Shown here: in pieces, positions 50,311 to 63,940 of the stretch
Layout: each line of letters begins with the position of its first letter
Position numbering within the stretch: position 1 is the stretch's first letter
Assembly: GCF_029227915.1 (NCBI RefSeq)
Contig: NC_079886.1
Coordinates: 1,426,001 to 1,490,000, forward strand
Source: Hydractinia symbiolongicarpus
Lineage: Eukaryota > Cnidaria > Hydrozoa > Anthoathecata > Hydractiniidae
Reading direction: 5' to 3'
DNA: 64,000 nt
Position numbers and translations under genes: made by a program
Notes under the pieces: model-generated
Database searches by the model: none
What the model was told of the DNA's origin: nothing
Seen by the model: the letters and a program-made list of their open reading frames with translations, nothing else

Positions 50311-53300
50311 ATATTTTTGAAAACTTCAAGTCTCATGCGTTTTAGTGGTGAAAAAATAATTTAAAAAATCGTTCGGAAAATGAATTTACTCCCTGGGTAC
50401 TTTCTTTGTATTTTTTTGACTATACGGGTCGAGTACCGGATTTACGGGAAATCGCGGGTTTTCGTTTGCCGGCGATTAAACTTCTTTAATTTAGCGTTTC
50501 TTAAAAAATGAAAACATTTTTGAAAACTACAAGTCTCATGCGTTTTTGTGGTGAAGAAATAATTTAAAAAATCGTTCGGGAAATGAGTTTACTCCCTGGG
50601 TACTTTCTTTGTATACTTTTGACTATATGGGCCGAGTACGGGATTTACGGAAAATCGCGGGTTTTCGTTTGCCGGCGATTAAACTTCTTTTATTCAGCGT
50701 CTCATCAAAAATGAAAATTTTTTTGAAAACTACAAGTCTCATGCGTTTTAGTGGTGAAAAAATAATTTAAAAAATCGTTTGGGAAATGAATTTACTCCCT
50801 GGGTACTTTTTTTGTATACTTTTGACTATACGGGCCGTGTCCGGGATTTACGGGAAATCGCGGGTTTTCGTTTGCCGGCGATTAAACTTCTTTTATTCAG
50901 CGTCTCATCAAAAATGAAAATATTTTTGAAAAATACAAGTTTTATGCGTTTTAGTGGTGAAAAAAAAATTTAAAAAATCATTCGGGGAATTAGTTTACTC
51001 CCTGGGTACTTTTTTTGTATACTTTTGACTATACGGGCCGAGTACGGGATTTACGGGAAAACGCGGGTTTTTGTTTGCCGGCGATTAAACTTCTTTTATT
51101 CAGCGTCTCATCAAAAATGAAAATATTTTTGAAAACTTCAAGTCTCATGCGTTTTAGTGGTGAAAAAATAATTTAAAAAATCGTTCGGGAAATGAATTTA
51201 CTCCCTGGGTACTTTCTTTGTATTTTTTTGACTATACGGGTCGAGTACCGGATTTACGGGAAATCGCGGGTTTTCGTTTGCCGGCGATTAAACTTCTTTA
51301 ATTTAGCGTTTCTTAAAAAATGAAAACATTTTTGAAAACTACAAGTCTCATGCGTTTTTGTGGTGAAAAAATAATTTAAAAAATCGTTCGGGAAATGAGT
51401 TTACTCCCTGGGTACTTTCTTTGTATACTTTTGACTATATGGGCCGAGTACCGGATTTACGGGAAATCGCGGGTTTTCGTTTACCGGCGATTAAACTTCT
51501 TTTATTCAGCGTCTCATCAAAAATGAAAAATTTTTTAAAAACTACAAGTCTCATGCGTTTTAGTGGTGAAAAAATAATTTAAAAATCTTTCGGGAAATGA
51601 ATTTACTCCCTGGGTACTTTCTTTGTATACTTTTTAATATACGGGCCGAGTCGGGGATTTACGGGAAATCGCGGGTTTTCGTTTGCCGGCGATTAAACTT
51701 CTTTTATTCAGCGTCTCATCAAAAATGAAAATATTTTTGAAAACTACAAGTTTTATGCGTTTTAGTGGTGAAAAAATAATTTAAAAAATCGTTTGGTAAA
51801 TGAGTTTACTCACAGGGTACTTTCTTTCTATACATTCGACTATATGGGCCAAGCCCGGGATTTACAGGAATTCGCGGGTTTTCGTTTGCCGGCGATTAAA
51901 CTTCTTTTATTCAGCGTCTCATCAAAAATGAAAACATTTTTGAAAACTACAAGTCACATCCGTTTTGGTGGTGAAAAAATAATTTAAAAAATCATTCGGG
52001 AAATTAGTTTACTTCCTGGGTACTTTTTTTGTATACTTTTGACTATACGGGTCGAGTACGGGATTCACGGGAAAACGCGGGTTTTCGTTTGCCGGCGATT
52101 AAACTTCTTTTATTCAGCGTCTCATCAAAAATGAAAATATTTTTGAAAACTTCAAGTCTCATGCGTTTTAGTGGTGAAAAAATAATTTAAAAAATCGTTC
52201 GGGAAATGAATTTACTCCCTGGGTACTTTCTTTGTATTTTTTTGACTATACGGGTCGAGTACCGGATTTACGGGAAATCGCGGGTTTTCGTTTGCCGGCG
52301 ATTAAACTTCTTTAATTTAGCGTTTCTTAAAAAATGAAAACATTTTTGAAAACTACAAGTCTCATGCGTTTTAGTGGTGAAAAAATAATTTAAAAAATCG
52401 TTTGGGAAATGAATTTACTCCCTGGGTACTTTTTTTGTATACTTTTGACTATACGGGCCGTGTCCGGGATTTACGGGAAATCGCGGGTTTTCGTTTGCCG
52501 GCGATTAAACTTCTTTTATTCAGCGTCTCATCAAAAATGAAAATATTTTTGAAAACTACAAGTTTTATGCGTTTTAGTGGTGAAAAAAAAATTTAAAAAA
52601 TCATTCGGGAAATTAGTTTACTCCCTGGGTACTTTTTTTGTATACTTTTGACTATACGGGCCGAGTACGGGATTTACGGGAAAACGCGGGTTTTTGTTTG
52701 CCGGCGATTAAACTTCTTTTATTCAGCGTCTCATCAAAAATGAAAATATTTTTGAAAACTTCAAGTCTCATGCGTTTTAGTGGTGAAAAAATAATTTAAA
52801 AAATCGTTCGGGAAATGAATTTACTCCCTGGGTACTTTCTTTGTATTTTTTTGACTATACGGGTCGAGTACCGGATTTACGGGAAATCGCGGGTTTTCGT
52901 TTGCCGGCGATTAAACTTCTTTAATTTAGCGTTTCTTAAAAAATGAAAACATTTTTGAAAACTACAAGTCTCATGCGTTTTTGTGGTGAAGAAATAATTT
53001 AAAAAATCGTTCGGGAAATGAGTTTACTCCCTGGGTACTTTCTTTGTATACTTTTGACTATATGGGCCGAGTACGGGATTTACGGGAAATCGCGGGTTTT
53101 CGTTTCCCGGCGATTAAACTTCTTTTATTCAGCGTCTCATCAAAAATGAAAATTTTTTTGAAAACTACAAGTCTCATGCGTTTTAGTGGTGAAAAAATAA
53201 TTTAAAAAATCGTTTGGGAAATGAATTTACTCCCTGGGTACTTTTTTTGTATACTTTTGACTATACGGGCCGTGTCCGGGATTTACGGGAAATCGCGGGT

Positions 53301-54400
53301 TTTTGTTTGCCGGCGATTAAACTTCTTTTATTCAGCGTCTCATCAAAAATGAAAATATTTTTGAAAACTACAAGTTTTATGCGTTTTAGTGGAGAAAAAA
53401 AAATTTAAAAAATCATTCGGGAAATTAGTTTACTCCCTGGGTACTTTTTTGTATACTTTTGACTATACGGGCCGAGTACGGGATTTACGGGAAAACGCGG
53501 GTTTTTGTTTGCCGGCGATTAAACTTCTTTTATTCAGCGTCTCATCAAAAATGAAAACATTTTTGAAAACTACAAGTCTCTTGCGTTTTTGTGGTGAAAA
53601 AATAATTTAAAAAATCGTCCGGGAAATGAGTTTACTCCCTGGGTACTTTCTTTGTATACTTTTGACTATACGGGCCGAGTCCGGGAGTTACGGGAAATCG
53701 CGGGTTTTCGTTTGCCGGCGATTAAACTTTTTTTATTCAGCGTCTCATCAAAAATGAAAATATTTTTGAAAACTACAAGTTTTATGCGTTTTAGTGGTGA
53801 AAAAATAATTTAAAAAATCGTTCGGGAAATCAATTTACTCCCTGGGTACTTTCTTTGTATACTTTTGACTATACGGGCCGAGTACCGGATTTACGGGAAA
53901 TCGCGGGTTTTCGTTTCCGACGATTAAACTTCTTTAATTTAGCGTTTCATCAAAAATGAAAACATTTTTGAAAACTACAAGTCTCATGCGTTTTTGTGGT
54001 GAAAAAATAATTTAAAAAATCGTTCGGGAAATGAGTTTACTCCCTGGGTACTTTCTTTGTATACTTTTGACTATATGGGCCGAGTACGGGATTTACGGGA
54101 AATCGCGGGTTTTCGTTTACCGGCGATTAAACTTCTTTTATTCAGCGTCTCATCAAAAATGAAAAATTTTTTAAAAACTACAAGTCTCATGCGTTTTAGT
54201 GGTGAAAATATAATTTAAAAAATCGTTCGGGAAATGATTTTACTCCCTGTGTACTTTCTTTGTATACTTTTTAATATACGGGCCGAGTCCGGGATTTACT
54301 GGAAATCGCGGGTTTTCGTTTGCCGGCGATTAAACTTCTTTTATTCAGCGTCTCATCAAAAATGAAAATATTTTTGAAAACTACAAGTTTTATGCGTTTT
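50310..54400. repeat. 15-monomer block, copy 2, extended
   Basis: The left part (to about 53.40 kb) copies 46.05-49.14 kb. The part from 50774 to about 54.40 kb is itself copied at 56455 to about 60.07 kb, at offset 5681 and later 5661-5663. It therefore links two duplication events. Variants include 'agtggagaaaaaaaaattt' near 53389 and 'gtttccgacgatt' near 53915. Confidence 0.9.
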
Positions 54401-56454
54401 AGTGGTGAAAAAAAAAATTAAAAAATCGTTCGGGAAATGAATTTACTCCCTGGGTACTTTCTTTGTATACTTTTTAATATACGGGCCGAGTCCGGGATTT
54501 ACGGGAAATCGCGGGTTTTCGTTTGCCGGCAATTAAACTTCTTTTATTCAGCGTCTCATCAAAAATGAAAATATTTTTGAAAACTACAAGTTTTATGCGT
54601 TTTAGTGGTGAAAAAATAATTTAAAAAATCGTTCGGTAAATGAGTTTACTCACAGGGTACTTTCTTTCTATACATTCGACTATATGGGCCAAGCCCGGGA
54701 TTTACAGGAAGTCGCGGGTTTTCGTTTGCCGGCGATTAAACTTCTTTTATTCAGCGTCTCATCAAAAATGAAAATATTTTTGAAAACTTCAAGTCTCATG
54801 CGTTTTAGTGGTGAAAAAATAATTTAAACAATCGTTCGGAAAATGAATTTACTCCCTGGGTACTTTCTTTGTATTTTTTTGACTATACGGGTCGAGTACC
54901 GGATTTACGGGAAATCGCGGGTTTTCGTTTGCCGGCGATTAAACTTCTTTAATTTAGCGTTTCTTAAAAAATGAAAACATTTTTGAAAACTACAAGTCTC
55001 ATGCGTTTTTGTGGTGAAGAAATAATTTAAAAAATCGTTCGGGAAATGAGTTTACTCCCTGGGTACTTTCTTTGTATACTTTTGACTATATGGGCCGAGT
55101 ACGGGATTTACGGAAAATCGCGGGTTTTCGTTTGCCGGCGATTAAACTTCTTTTATTCAGCGTCTCATCAAAAATGAAAATTTTTTTGAAAACTACAAGT
55201 CTCATGCGTTTTAGTGGTGAAAAAATAATTTAAAAAATCGTTTGGGAAATGAATTTACTCCCTGGGTACTTTTTTTGTATACTTTTGACTATACGGGCCG
55301 TGTCCGGGATTTACGGGAAATCGCGGGTTTTCGTTTGCCGGCGATTAAACTTCTTTTATTCAGCGTCTCATCAAAAATGAAAATATTTTTGAAAACTACA
55401 AGTTTTATGCGTTTTAGTGGTGAAAAAAAAATTTAAAAAATCATTCGGGGAATTAGTTTACTCCCTGGGTACTTTTTTTGTATACTTTTGACTATACGGG
55501 CCGAGTACGGGATTTACGGGAAAACGCGGGTTTTTGTTTGCCGGCGATTAAACTTCTTTTATTCAGCGTCTCATCAAAAATGAAAATATTTTTGAAAACT
55601 TCAAGTCTCATGCGTTTTAGTGGTGAAAAAATAATTTAAAAAATCGTTCGGGAAATGAATTTACTCCCTGGGTACTTTCTTTGTATTTTTTTGACTATAC
55701 GGGTCGAGTACCGGATTTACGGGAAATCGCGGGTTTTCGTTTGCCGGCGATTAAACTTCTTTAATTTAGCGTTTCTTAAAAAATGAAAACATTTTTGAAA
55801 ACTACAAGTCTCATGCGTTTTTGTGGTGAAAAAATAATTTAAAAAATCGTTCGGGAAATGAGTTTACTCCCTGGGTACTTTCTTTGTATACTTTTTAATA
55901 TACGGGCCGAGTCCGGGATTTACGGGAAATCGCGGGTTTTCGTTTGCCGGCAATTAAACTTCTTTTATTCAGCGTCTCATCAAAAATGAAAATATTTTTG
56001 AAAACTACAAGTTTTATGCGTTTTAGTGGTGAAAAAATAATTTAAAAAATCGTTCGGTAAATGAGTTTACTCACAGGGTACTTTCTTTCTATACATTCGA
56101 CTATATGGGCCAAGCCCGGGATTTACAGGAAGTCGCGGGTTTTCGTTTGCCGGCGATTAAACTTCTTTTATTCAGCGTCTCATCAAAAATGAAAATATTT
56201 TTGAAAACTTCAAGTCTCATGCGTTTTAGTGGTGAAAAAATAATTTAAACAATCGTTCGGAAAATGAATTTACTCCCAGGGTACTTTCTTTGTATTTTTT
56301 TGACTATACGGGTCGAGTACCGGATTTACGGGAAATCGCGGGTTTTCGTTTGCCGGCGATTAAACTTCTTTAATTTAGCGTTTCTTAAAAAATGAAAACA
56401 TTTTTGAAAACTACAAGTCTCATGCGTTTTAGTGGTGAAAAAATAATTTAAAAA
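54400..56454. repeat. Ten monomers with a 1421-bp internal repeat
   Basis: The 'atcgttcggtaaatgag' monomer at 54628 recurs at 56049 (offset 1421, seven monomers), followed in both by the rare 'aatttaaacaatcg' tail. The stretch at about 55.04-55.85 kb matches about 50.57-51.38 kb (offset 4465), including 'ggggaattagtttac'. It looks like a patchwork of segments from the neighbouring blocks. Confidence 0.82.
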
Positions 56455-59400
56455 ATCGTTTGGGAAATGAATTTACTCCCTGGGTACTTTTTTTGTATAC
56501 TTTTGACTATACGGGCCGTGTCCGGGATTTACGGGAAATCGCGGGTTTTCGTTTGCCGGCGATTAAACTTCTTTTATTCAGCGTCTCATCAAAAATGAAA
56601 ATATTTTTGAAAACTACAAGTTTTATGCGTTTTAGTGGTGAAAAAAAAATTTAAAAAATCATTCGGGGAATTAGTTTACTCCCTGGGTACTTTTTTTGTA
56701 TACTTTTGACTATACGGGCCGAGTACGGGATTTACGGGAAAACGCGGGTTTTTGTTTGCCGGCGATTAAACTTCTTTTATTCAGCGTCTCATCAAAAATG
56801 AAAATATTTTTGAAAACTTCAAGTCTCATGCGTTTTAGTGGTGAAAAAATAATTTAAAAAATCGTTCGGGAAATGAATTTACTCCCTGGGTACTTTCTTT
56901 GTATTTTTTTGACTATACGGGTCGAGTACCGGATTTACGGGAAATCGCGGGTTTTCGTTTGCCGGCGATTAAACTTCTTTAATTTAGCGTTTCTTAAAAA
57001 ATGAAAACATTTTTGAAAACTACAAGTCTCATGCGTTTTTGTGGTGAAAAAATAATTTAAAAAATCGTTCGGGAAATGAGTTTACTCCCTGGGTACTTTC
57101 TTTGTATACTTTTGACTATATGGGCCGAGTACCGGATTTACGGGAAATCGCGGGTTTTCGTTTACCGGCGATTAAACTTCTTTTATTCAGCGTCTCATCA
57201 AAAATGAAAAAATTTTTAAAAACTACAAGTCTCATGCGTTTTAGTGGTGAAAAAATAATTTAAAAATCTTTCGGGAAATGAATTTACTCCCTGGGTACTT
57301 TCTTTGTATACTTTTTAATATACGGGAAATCGCGGGTCTTCGTTTGCCGGCGATTAAACTTCTTTTATTCAGCGTCTCATCAAAAATGAAAATATTTTTG
57401 AAAACTACAAGTTTTATGCGTTTTAGTGGTGAAAAAATAATTTAAAAAATCGTTTGGTAAATGAGTTTACTCACAGGGTACTTTCTTTCTATACATTCGA
57501 CTATATGGGCCAAGCCCGGGATTTACAGGAATTCGCGGGTTTTCGTTTGCCGGCGATTAAACTTCTTTTATTCAGCGTCTCATCAAAAATGAAAACATTT
57601 TTGAAAACTACAAGTCACATCCGTTTTGGTGGTGAAAAAATAATTTAAAAAATCATTCGGGAAATTAGTTTACTTCCTGGGTACTTTTTTTGTATACTTT
57701 TGACTATACGGGTCGAGTACGGGATTCACGGGAAAACGCGGGTTTTCGTTTGCCGGCGATTAAACTTCTTTTATTCAGCGTCTCATCAAAAATGAAAATA
57801 TTTTTGAAAACTTCAAGTCTCATGCGTTTTAGTGGTGAAAAAATAATTTAAAAAATCGTTCGCGAAATGAATTTACTCCCTGGGTACTTTCTTTGTATTT
57901 TTTTGACTATACGGGTCGAGTACCGGATTTACGGGAAATCGCGGGTTTTCGTTTGCCGGCGATTAAACTTCTTTAATTTAGCGTTTCTTAAAAAATGAAA
58001 ACATTTTTGAAAACTACAAGTCTCATGCGTTTTAGTGGTGAAAAAATAATTTAAAAAATCGTTTGGGAAATGAATTTACTCCCTGGGTACTTTTTTTGTA
58101 TACTTTTGACTATACGGGCCGTGTCCGGGATTTACGGGAAATCGCGGGTTTTCGTTTGCCGGCGATTAAACTTCTTTTATTCAGCGTCTCATCAAAAATG
58201 AAAATATTTTTGAAAACTACAAGTTTTATGCGTTTTAGTGGTGAAAAAAAAATTTAAAAAATCATTCGGGAAATTAGTTTACTCCCTGGGTACTTTTATT
58301 TGTATACTTTTGACTATACGGGCCGAGTACGGGATTTACGGGAAAACGCGGGTTTTTGTTTGCCGGCGATTAAACTTCTTTTATTCAGCGTCTCATCAAA
58401 AATGAAAATATTTTTGAAAACTTCAAGTCTCATGCGTTTTAGTGGTGAAAAAATAATTTAAAAAATCGTTCGGGAAATGAATTTACTCCCTGGGTACTTT
58501 CTTTGTATTTTTTTGACTATACGGGTCGAGTACCGGATTTACGGGAAATCGCGGGTTTTCGTTTGCCGGCGATTAAACTTCTTTAATTTAGCGTTTCTTA
58601 AAAAATGAAAACATTTTTGAAAACTACAAGTCTCATGCGTTTTTGTGGTGAAGAAATAATTTAAAAAATCGTTCGGGAAATGAGTTTACTCCCTGGGTAC
58701 TTTCTTTGTATACTTTTGACTATATGGGCCGAGTACGGGATTTACGGGAAATCGCGGGTTTTCGTTTCCCGGCGATTAAACTTCTTTTATTCAGCGTCTC
58801 ATCAAAAATGAAAATTTTTTTGAAAACTACAAGTCTCATGCGTTTTAGTGGTGAAAAAATAATTTAAAAAATCGTTTGGGAAATGAATTTACTCCCTGGG
58901 TACTTTTTTTGTATACTTTTGACTATACGGGCCGTGTCCGGGATTTACGGGAAATCGCGGGTTTTTGTTTGCCGGCGATTAAACTTCTTTTATTCAGCGT
59001 CTCATCAAAAATGAAAATATTTTTGAAAACTACAAGTTTTATGCGTTTTAGTGGAGAAAAAAAAATTTAAAAAATCATTCGGGAAATTAGTTTACTCCCT
59101 GGGTACTTTTTTTGTATACTTTTGACTATACGGGCCGAGTACGGGATTTACGGGAAAACGCGGGTTTTTGTTTGCCGGCGATTAAACTTCTTTTATTCAG
59201 CGTCTCATCAAAAATGAAAACATTTTTGAAAACTACAAGTCTCTTGCGTTTTTGTGGTGAAAAAATAATTTAAAAAATCGTTCGGGAAATGAGTTTACTC
59301 CCTGGGTACTTTCTTTGTATACTTTTGACTATACGGGCCGAGTCCGGGATTTACGGGAAATCGCGGGTTTTCGTTTGCCGGCGATTAAACTTTTTTTATT

Positions 59401-60070
59401 CAGCGTCTCATCAAAAATGAAAATATTTTTGAAAACTACAAGTTTTATGCGTTTTAGTGGTGAAAAAATAATTTAAAAAATCGTTCGGGAAATCAATTTA
59501 CTCCCTGGGTACTTTCTTTGTATACTTTTGACTATACGGGCCGAGTACCGGATTTACGGGAAATCGCGGGTTTTCGTTTCCGACGATTAAACTTCTTTAA
59601 TTTAGCGTTTCATCAAAAATGAAAACATTTTTGAAAACTACAAGTCTCATGCGTTTTTGTGGTGAAAAAATAATTTAAAAAATCGTTCGGGAAATGAGTT
59701 TACTCCCTGGGTACTTTCTTTGTATACTTTTGACTATATGGGCCGAGTACGGGATTTACGGGAAATCGCGGGTTTTCGTTTACCGGCGATTAAACTTCTT
59801 TTATTCAGCGTCTCATCAAAAATGAAAAATTTTTTAAAAACTACAAGTCTCATGCGTTTTAGTGGTGAAAATATAATTTAAAAAATCGTTCGGGAAATGA
59901 TTTTACTCCCTGGGTACTTTCTTTGTATACTTTTTAATATACGGGCCGAGTCCGGGATTTACTGGAAATCGCGGGTTTTCGTTTGCCGGCGATTAAACTT
60001 CTTTTATTCAGCGTCTCATCAAAAATGAAAATATTTTTGAAAACTACAAGTTTTATGCGTTTTAGTGGTG
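56455..60070. repeat. Third copy of the right-hand block (18 monomers)
   Basis: It copies 50774 to about 54400. The offset is 5681 up to about 57.3 kb, then 5661 after a 20-bp deletion, then 5662 and 5663 after single-base length changes in T runs (about 58290 and 59106). Shared rare variants ('agtggagaaaaaaaaattt', 'gtttccgacgatt', 'tgaaaatataattt') run to the end. Confidence 0.92.
57322..57327 (+). repeat. 20-bp deletion scar at a short direct repeat
   Basis: The monomer reads 'aatatacgggaaatcgcggg', where its partner near 51640 has 20 more bases between two 'tacggg' hexamers. One copy of 'tacggg' plus the intervening bases is lost. This pattern fits slippage or end-joining at a 6-bp microhomology. 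Confidence 0.88.
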
Positions 60071-63000
60071 AACAAATAATTTAAAAAATCGTTCGGTAAA
60101 TGAGTTTACTCCTTGAGTAATTTCGTTGTATACTTTTGACTATACGGGTCGAGTACCGGATTTACGGGAAATCGCGGGTTTTCGTTTGACGGCGATTAAA
60201 CTTTTTTTATTCAGCGTCTTATCAAAAATGAAAACATTTTTGAAAACTACCAGTCTCATGCGTTTTAGTGCTGAGAAAATAATTTAAAAAATTGTTCTGA
60301 AAATCAGCTTACTCATAGGGTACTTTCTTTGTATACATTTGACTATGGGGGCTAAGCCCGGGATTTACAGGAAATCCCGGGTTTTCGTTTGCCGGCGATT
60401 AAACTTCTTTTATTTAGGGTCTCATCAAAAATGAAAACATTTTTGAAAACTACAAGTCTCATGCGTTTTAGTGGTGAAAAAATAATTTAAAAATCGTTCG
60501 GGAAATGAGTTTACTTCCTGGGTACTTTTTTTATATACATTCGACTATACTGGCCGAGTACGGGATTTACGGGAAATCGCGGATTTGCGTTTGCCGGCGA
60601 TTAAACTTCTTTTATTTAGCGTCTCTTAAAAAATGAAAATATTTTTGAAAACTACAAGTCTCATGCGTTTTAGTGGTGAAAAAATAAATTAAAAAATCGT
60701 TCGGGAAATGAGTTTACTCCCTGGGTACTTTCTTTGTATACTTTTGACTATACAGGCCGAGTACGGAAATTACGGGAAATCGCGGGTTTTCGTTTGCCGG
60801 CGATTAAACTTCTTTTATTTAGCTTCTCATCAAAAATGAAAACATTTTTGAAAATTACAAGTCTCATTCGTTTTAGTGGTGAAAAAATAATTTAAAAAAT
60901 CGTTCCGGAAATGAGTTTACTCCTTGAGTACTTTCTTTGTATACTTTTGACTATACGGGCCGAGTACGGGATTTACGGGAAATCGCGGGTTTTGGTTTGC
61001 CGACGATTAAACTTCTTTAATTTAGCGTTTCATCAAAAATGAAAACATTTTTGAAAACTACAAGTCTCATGCGTTTTTGTGGTGAAAAAATAATTTAAAA
61101 AATCGTTCGGGAAATGAGTTTACTCCCTGGGTACTTTCTTTGTATACTTTTGACTATATGGGCCGAGTACGGGATTTACGGGAAATCGCGGGTTTTCGTT
61201 TACCGGCGATTAAACTTCTTTTATTCAGCGTCTCATCAAAAATGAAAAATTTTTTAAAAACTACAAGTCTCATGCGTTTTAGTGGTGAAAATATAATTTA
61301 AAAAATCGTTCGGGAAATGATTTTACTCCCTGGGTACTTTCTTTGTATACTTTTTAATATACGGGCCGAGTCCGGGATTTACTGGAAATCGCGGGTTTTC
61401 GTTTGCCGGCGATTAAACTTCTTTTATTCAGCGTCTCATCAAAAATGAAAATATTTTTGAAAACTACAAGTTTTATGCGTTTTAGTGGTGAAAAAATAAT
61501 TTAAAAAATCGTTCGGTAAATGAGTTTACTCCTTGAGTAATTTCGTTGTATACTTTTGACTATACGGGTCGAGTACCGGATTTACGGGAAATCGCGGGTT
61601 TTCGTTTGACGGCGATTAAACTTTTTTTATTCAGCGTCTTATCAAAAATGAAAACATTTTTGAAAACTACCAGTCTCATGCGTTTTAGTGCTGAAAAAAT
61701 AATTTAAAAAATTGTTCTGAAAATCAGTTTACTCACAGGGTACTTTCTTTGTATACATTCGACTATGGGGGCCAAGCCCGGGATTTACAGGAAATCGCGG
61801 GTTTTCGTTTGCCGGCGATTAAACTTCTTTTATTTAGGGTCTCATCAAAAATGAAAACATTTTTGAAAACTACAAGTCTCATGCGTTTTAGTGGTGAAAA
61901 AATAATTTAAAAATCGTTCGGGAAATGAGTTTACTTCCTGGGTACTTTTTTTATATACATTCGACTATACTGGCCGAGTACGGGATTTACGGGAAATCGC
62001 GGGTTTTCGTTTGCCGGCGATTAAACTTCTTTTGTTTAGCGTCTCTTAAAAAATGAAAATATTTTTGAAAACTACAAGTCTCATGCGTTTTAGTGGTGAA
62101 AAAATAAATTAAAAAATCGTTCGGGAAATGAGTTTACTCCCTGGGTACTTTCTTTGTATACTTTTGACTATACAGGCCGAGTACGGAAATTACGGGAAAT
62201 CGCGGGTTTTCGTTTGCCGGCGATTAAACTTCTTTTATTTAGCTTCTCATCAAAAATGAAAACATTTTTGAAAATTACAAGTCTCATTCGTTTTAGTGGT
62301 GAAAAAATAATTTAAAAAATCGTTCCGGAAATGAGTTTACTCCTTGAGTACTTTCTTTGTATACTTTTGACTATACGGGCCGAGTACGGGATTTACGGGA
62401 AATCGCGGGTTCTGGTTTGCCGACGATTAAACTTCTTTAATTTAGCGTTTCATCAAAAATGAAAACATTTTTGAAAACTACAAGTCTCATGCGTTTTTGT
62501 GGTGAAAAAATAATTTAAAAAATCGTTCGGGAAATGAGTTTACTCCCTGGGTACTTTCTTTGTATACTTTTGACTATATGGGCCGAGTACGGGATTTACG
62601 GGAAATCGCGGGTTTTCGTTTACCGGCGATTAAACTTCTTTTATTCAGCGTCTCATCAAAAATGAAAAATTTTTTAAAAACTACAAGTCTCATGCGTTTT
62701 AGTGGTGAAAATATAATTTAAAAAATCGTTCGGGAAATGATTTTACTCCCTGGGTACTTTCTTTGTATACTTTTTAATATACGGGCCGAGTCCGGGATTT
62801 ACTGGAAATCGCGGGTTTTCGTTTGCCGGCGATTAAACTTCTTTTATTCAGCGTCTCATCAAAAATGAAAATATTTTTGAAAACTACAAGTTTTATGCGT
62901 TTTAGTGGTGAAAAAATAATTTAAAAAATCGTTCGGTAAATGAGTTTACTCCTTGAGTAATTTCGTTGTATACTTTTGACTATACGGGTCGAGTACCGGA

Positions 63001-63940
63001 TTTACGGGAAATCGCGGGTTTTCGTTTGACGGCGATTAAACTTTTTTTATTCAGCGTCTTATCAAAAATGAAAACATTTTTGAAAACTACCAGTCTCATG
63101 CGTTTTAGTGCTGAAAAAATAATTTAAAAAATTGTTCTGAAAATCAGTTTACTCACAGGGTACTTTCTTTGTATACATTCGACTATGGGGGCCAAGCCCG
63201 GGATTTACAGGAAATCGCGGGTTTTCGTTTGCCGGCGATTAAACTTCTTTTATTTTGGGTCTCATCAAAAATAAAAACATTTTTGAAAACTACAAGTCTC
63301 ATGCGTTTTAGTGGTGAAAAAATAATTTAAAAATCGCTCGGGAAATGAGTTTACTTCCTGGGTACTTTTTTTATATACATTCGACTATACTGGCCGAGTA
63401 CGGGATTTACGGGAAATCGCGGGTTTTCGTTTGCCGGCGATTAAACTTCTTTTATTTAGCGTCTCTTAAAAAATGAAAATATTTTTGAAAACTACAAGTC
63501 TCATGCGTTTTAGTGGTGAAAAAATAAATTAAAAAATCGTTCGGGAAATGAGTTTACTCCCTGGGTACTTTCTTTGTATACTTTTGACTATATAGGCCGA
63601 GTACGGAAATTACGGGAAATCGCGGGTTTTCGTTTGCCGGCGATTAAACTTCTTTTATTTAGCTTCTCATCAAAAATGAAAACATTTTTGAAAATTACAA
63701 GTCTCATTCGTTTTAGTGGTGAAAAAATAATTTAAAAAATCGTTCCGGAAATGAGTTTACTCCTTGAGTACTTTCTTTGTATACTTTTGACTATACGGGC
63801 CGAGTACCGGATTTACGGGAAATCGCGGGTTTTCGTTTGCCGGCGATTAAACTTTTTTTATTCAGCGTCTTATCAAAAATGAAAACATTTTTGAAAACTA
63901 CAAGTGTCATGCGTTTTTGTGGTGAAAAAATAATTTAAAC
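59682..63940. repeat. 1420-bp heptamer HOR, nearly three copies
   Basis: Units start at 59682, 61102 and 62522, exactly 1420 bp apart. 'gagtaatttcgttg' at 60115, 61535 and 62955 confirms the period. Shared variants include 'tgaaaatataattt', 'actaccagtctc', 'agtgctga', 'ctatgggggc', 'actggccgag' and 'acggaaattacggg'. The first two monomers of the unit match the end of the preceding 56.5-60.1 kb block. In the third unit the seventh monomer (63738) is a hybrid, and a monomer-4 type follows where monomer 1 of a fourth unit would be expected. Confidence 0.93.
60357..60381. other. Perfect dyad in the CpG-rich core (example 2)
   Basis: Same 10-bp arms and 5-bp spacer as at 28805. The equivalent monomers one and two HOR units later (near 61777 and 63197) read 'aaatcgcggg', so the perfect form is present only in the first 1420-bp unit. 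Confidence 0.85.

Noticed and set aside
57300-57340. Shorter spacing as evidence of a non-satellite insertion
   Set aside because: Comparison with 51.64 kb shows a simple 20-bp loss within the monomer.
1431-59070. Plus-strand open frames of 61-121 codons, many beginning at TTG in 'tttgaaaaatcg' or 'tttgggaaatg' (for example 7137-7343, 48140-48334, 53389-53610)
   Set aside because: They end at the stop in 'ataatttaa' present in nearly every monomer and need non-ATG starts in many cases. The longest (2149-2514) only spans two monomers because a 1-bp insertion restores frame. No recognisable protein domain.
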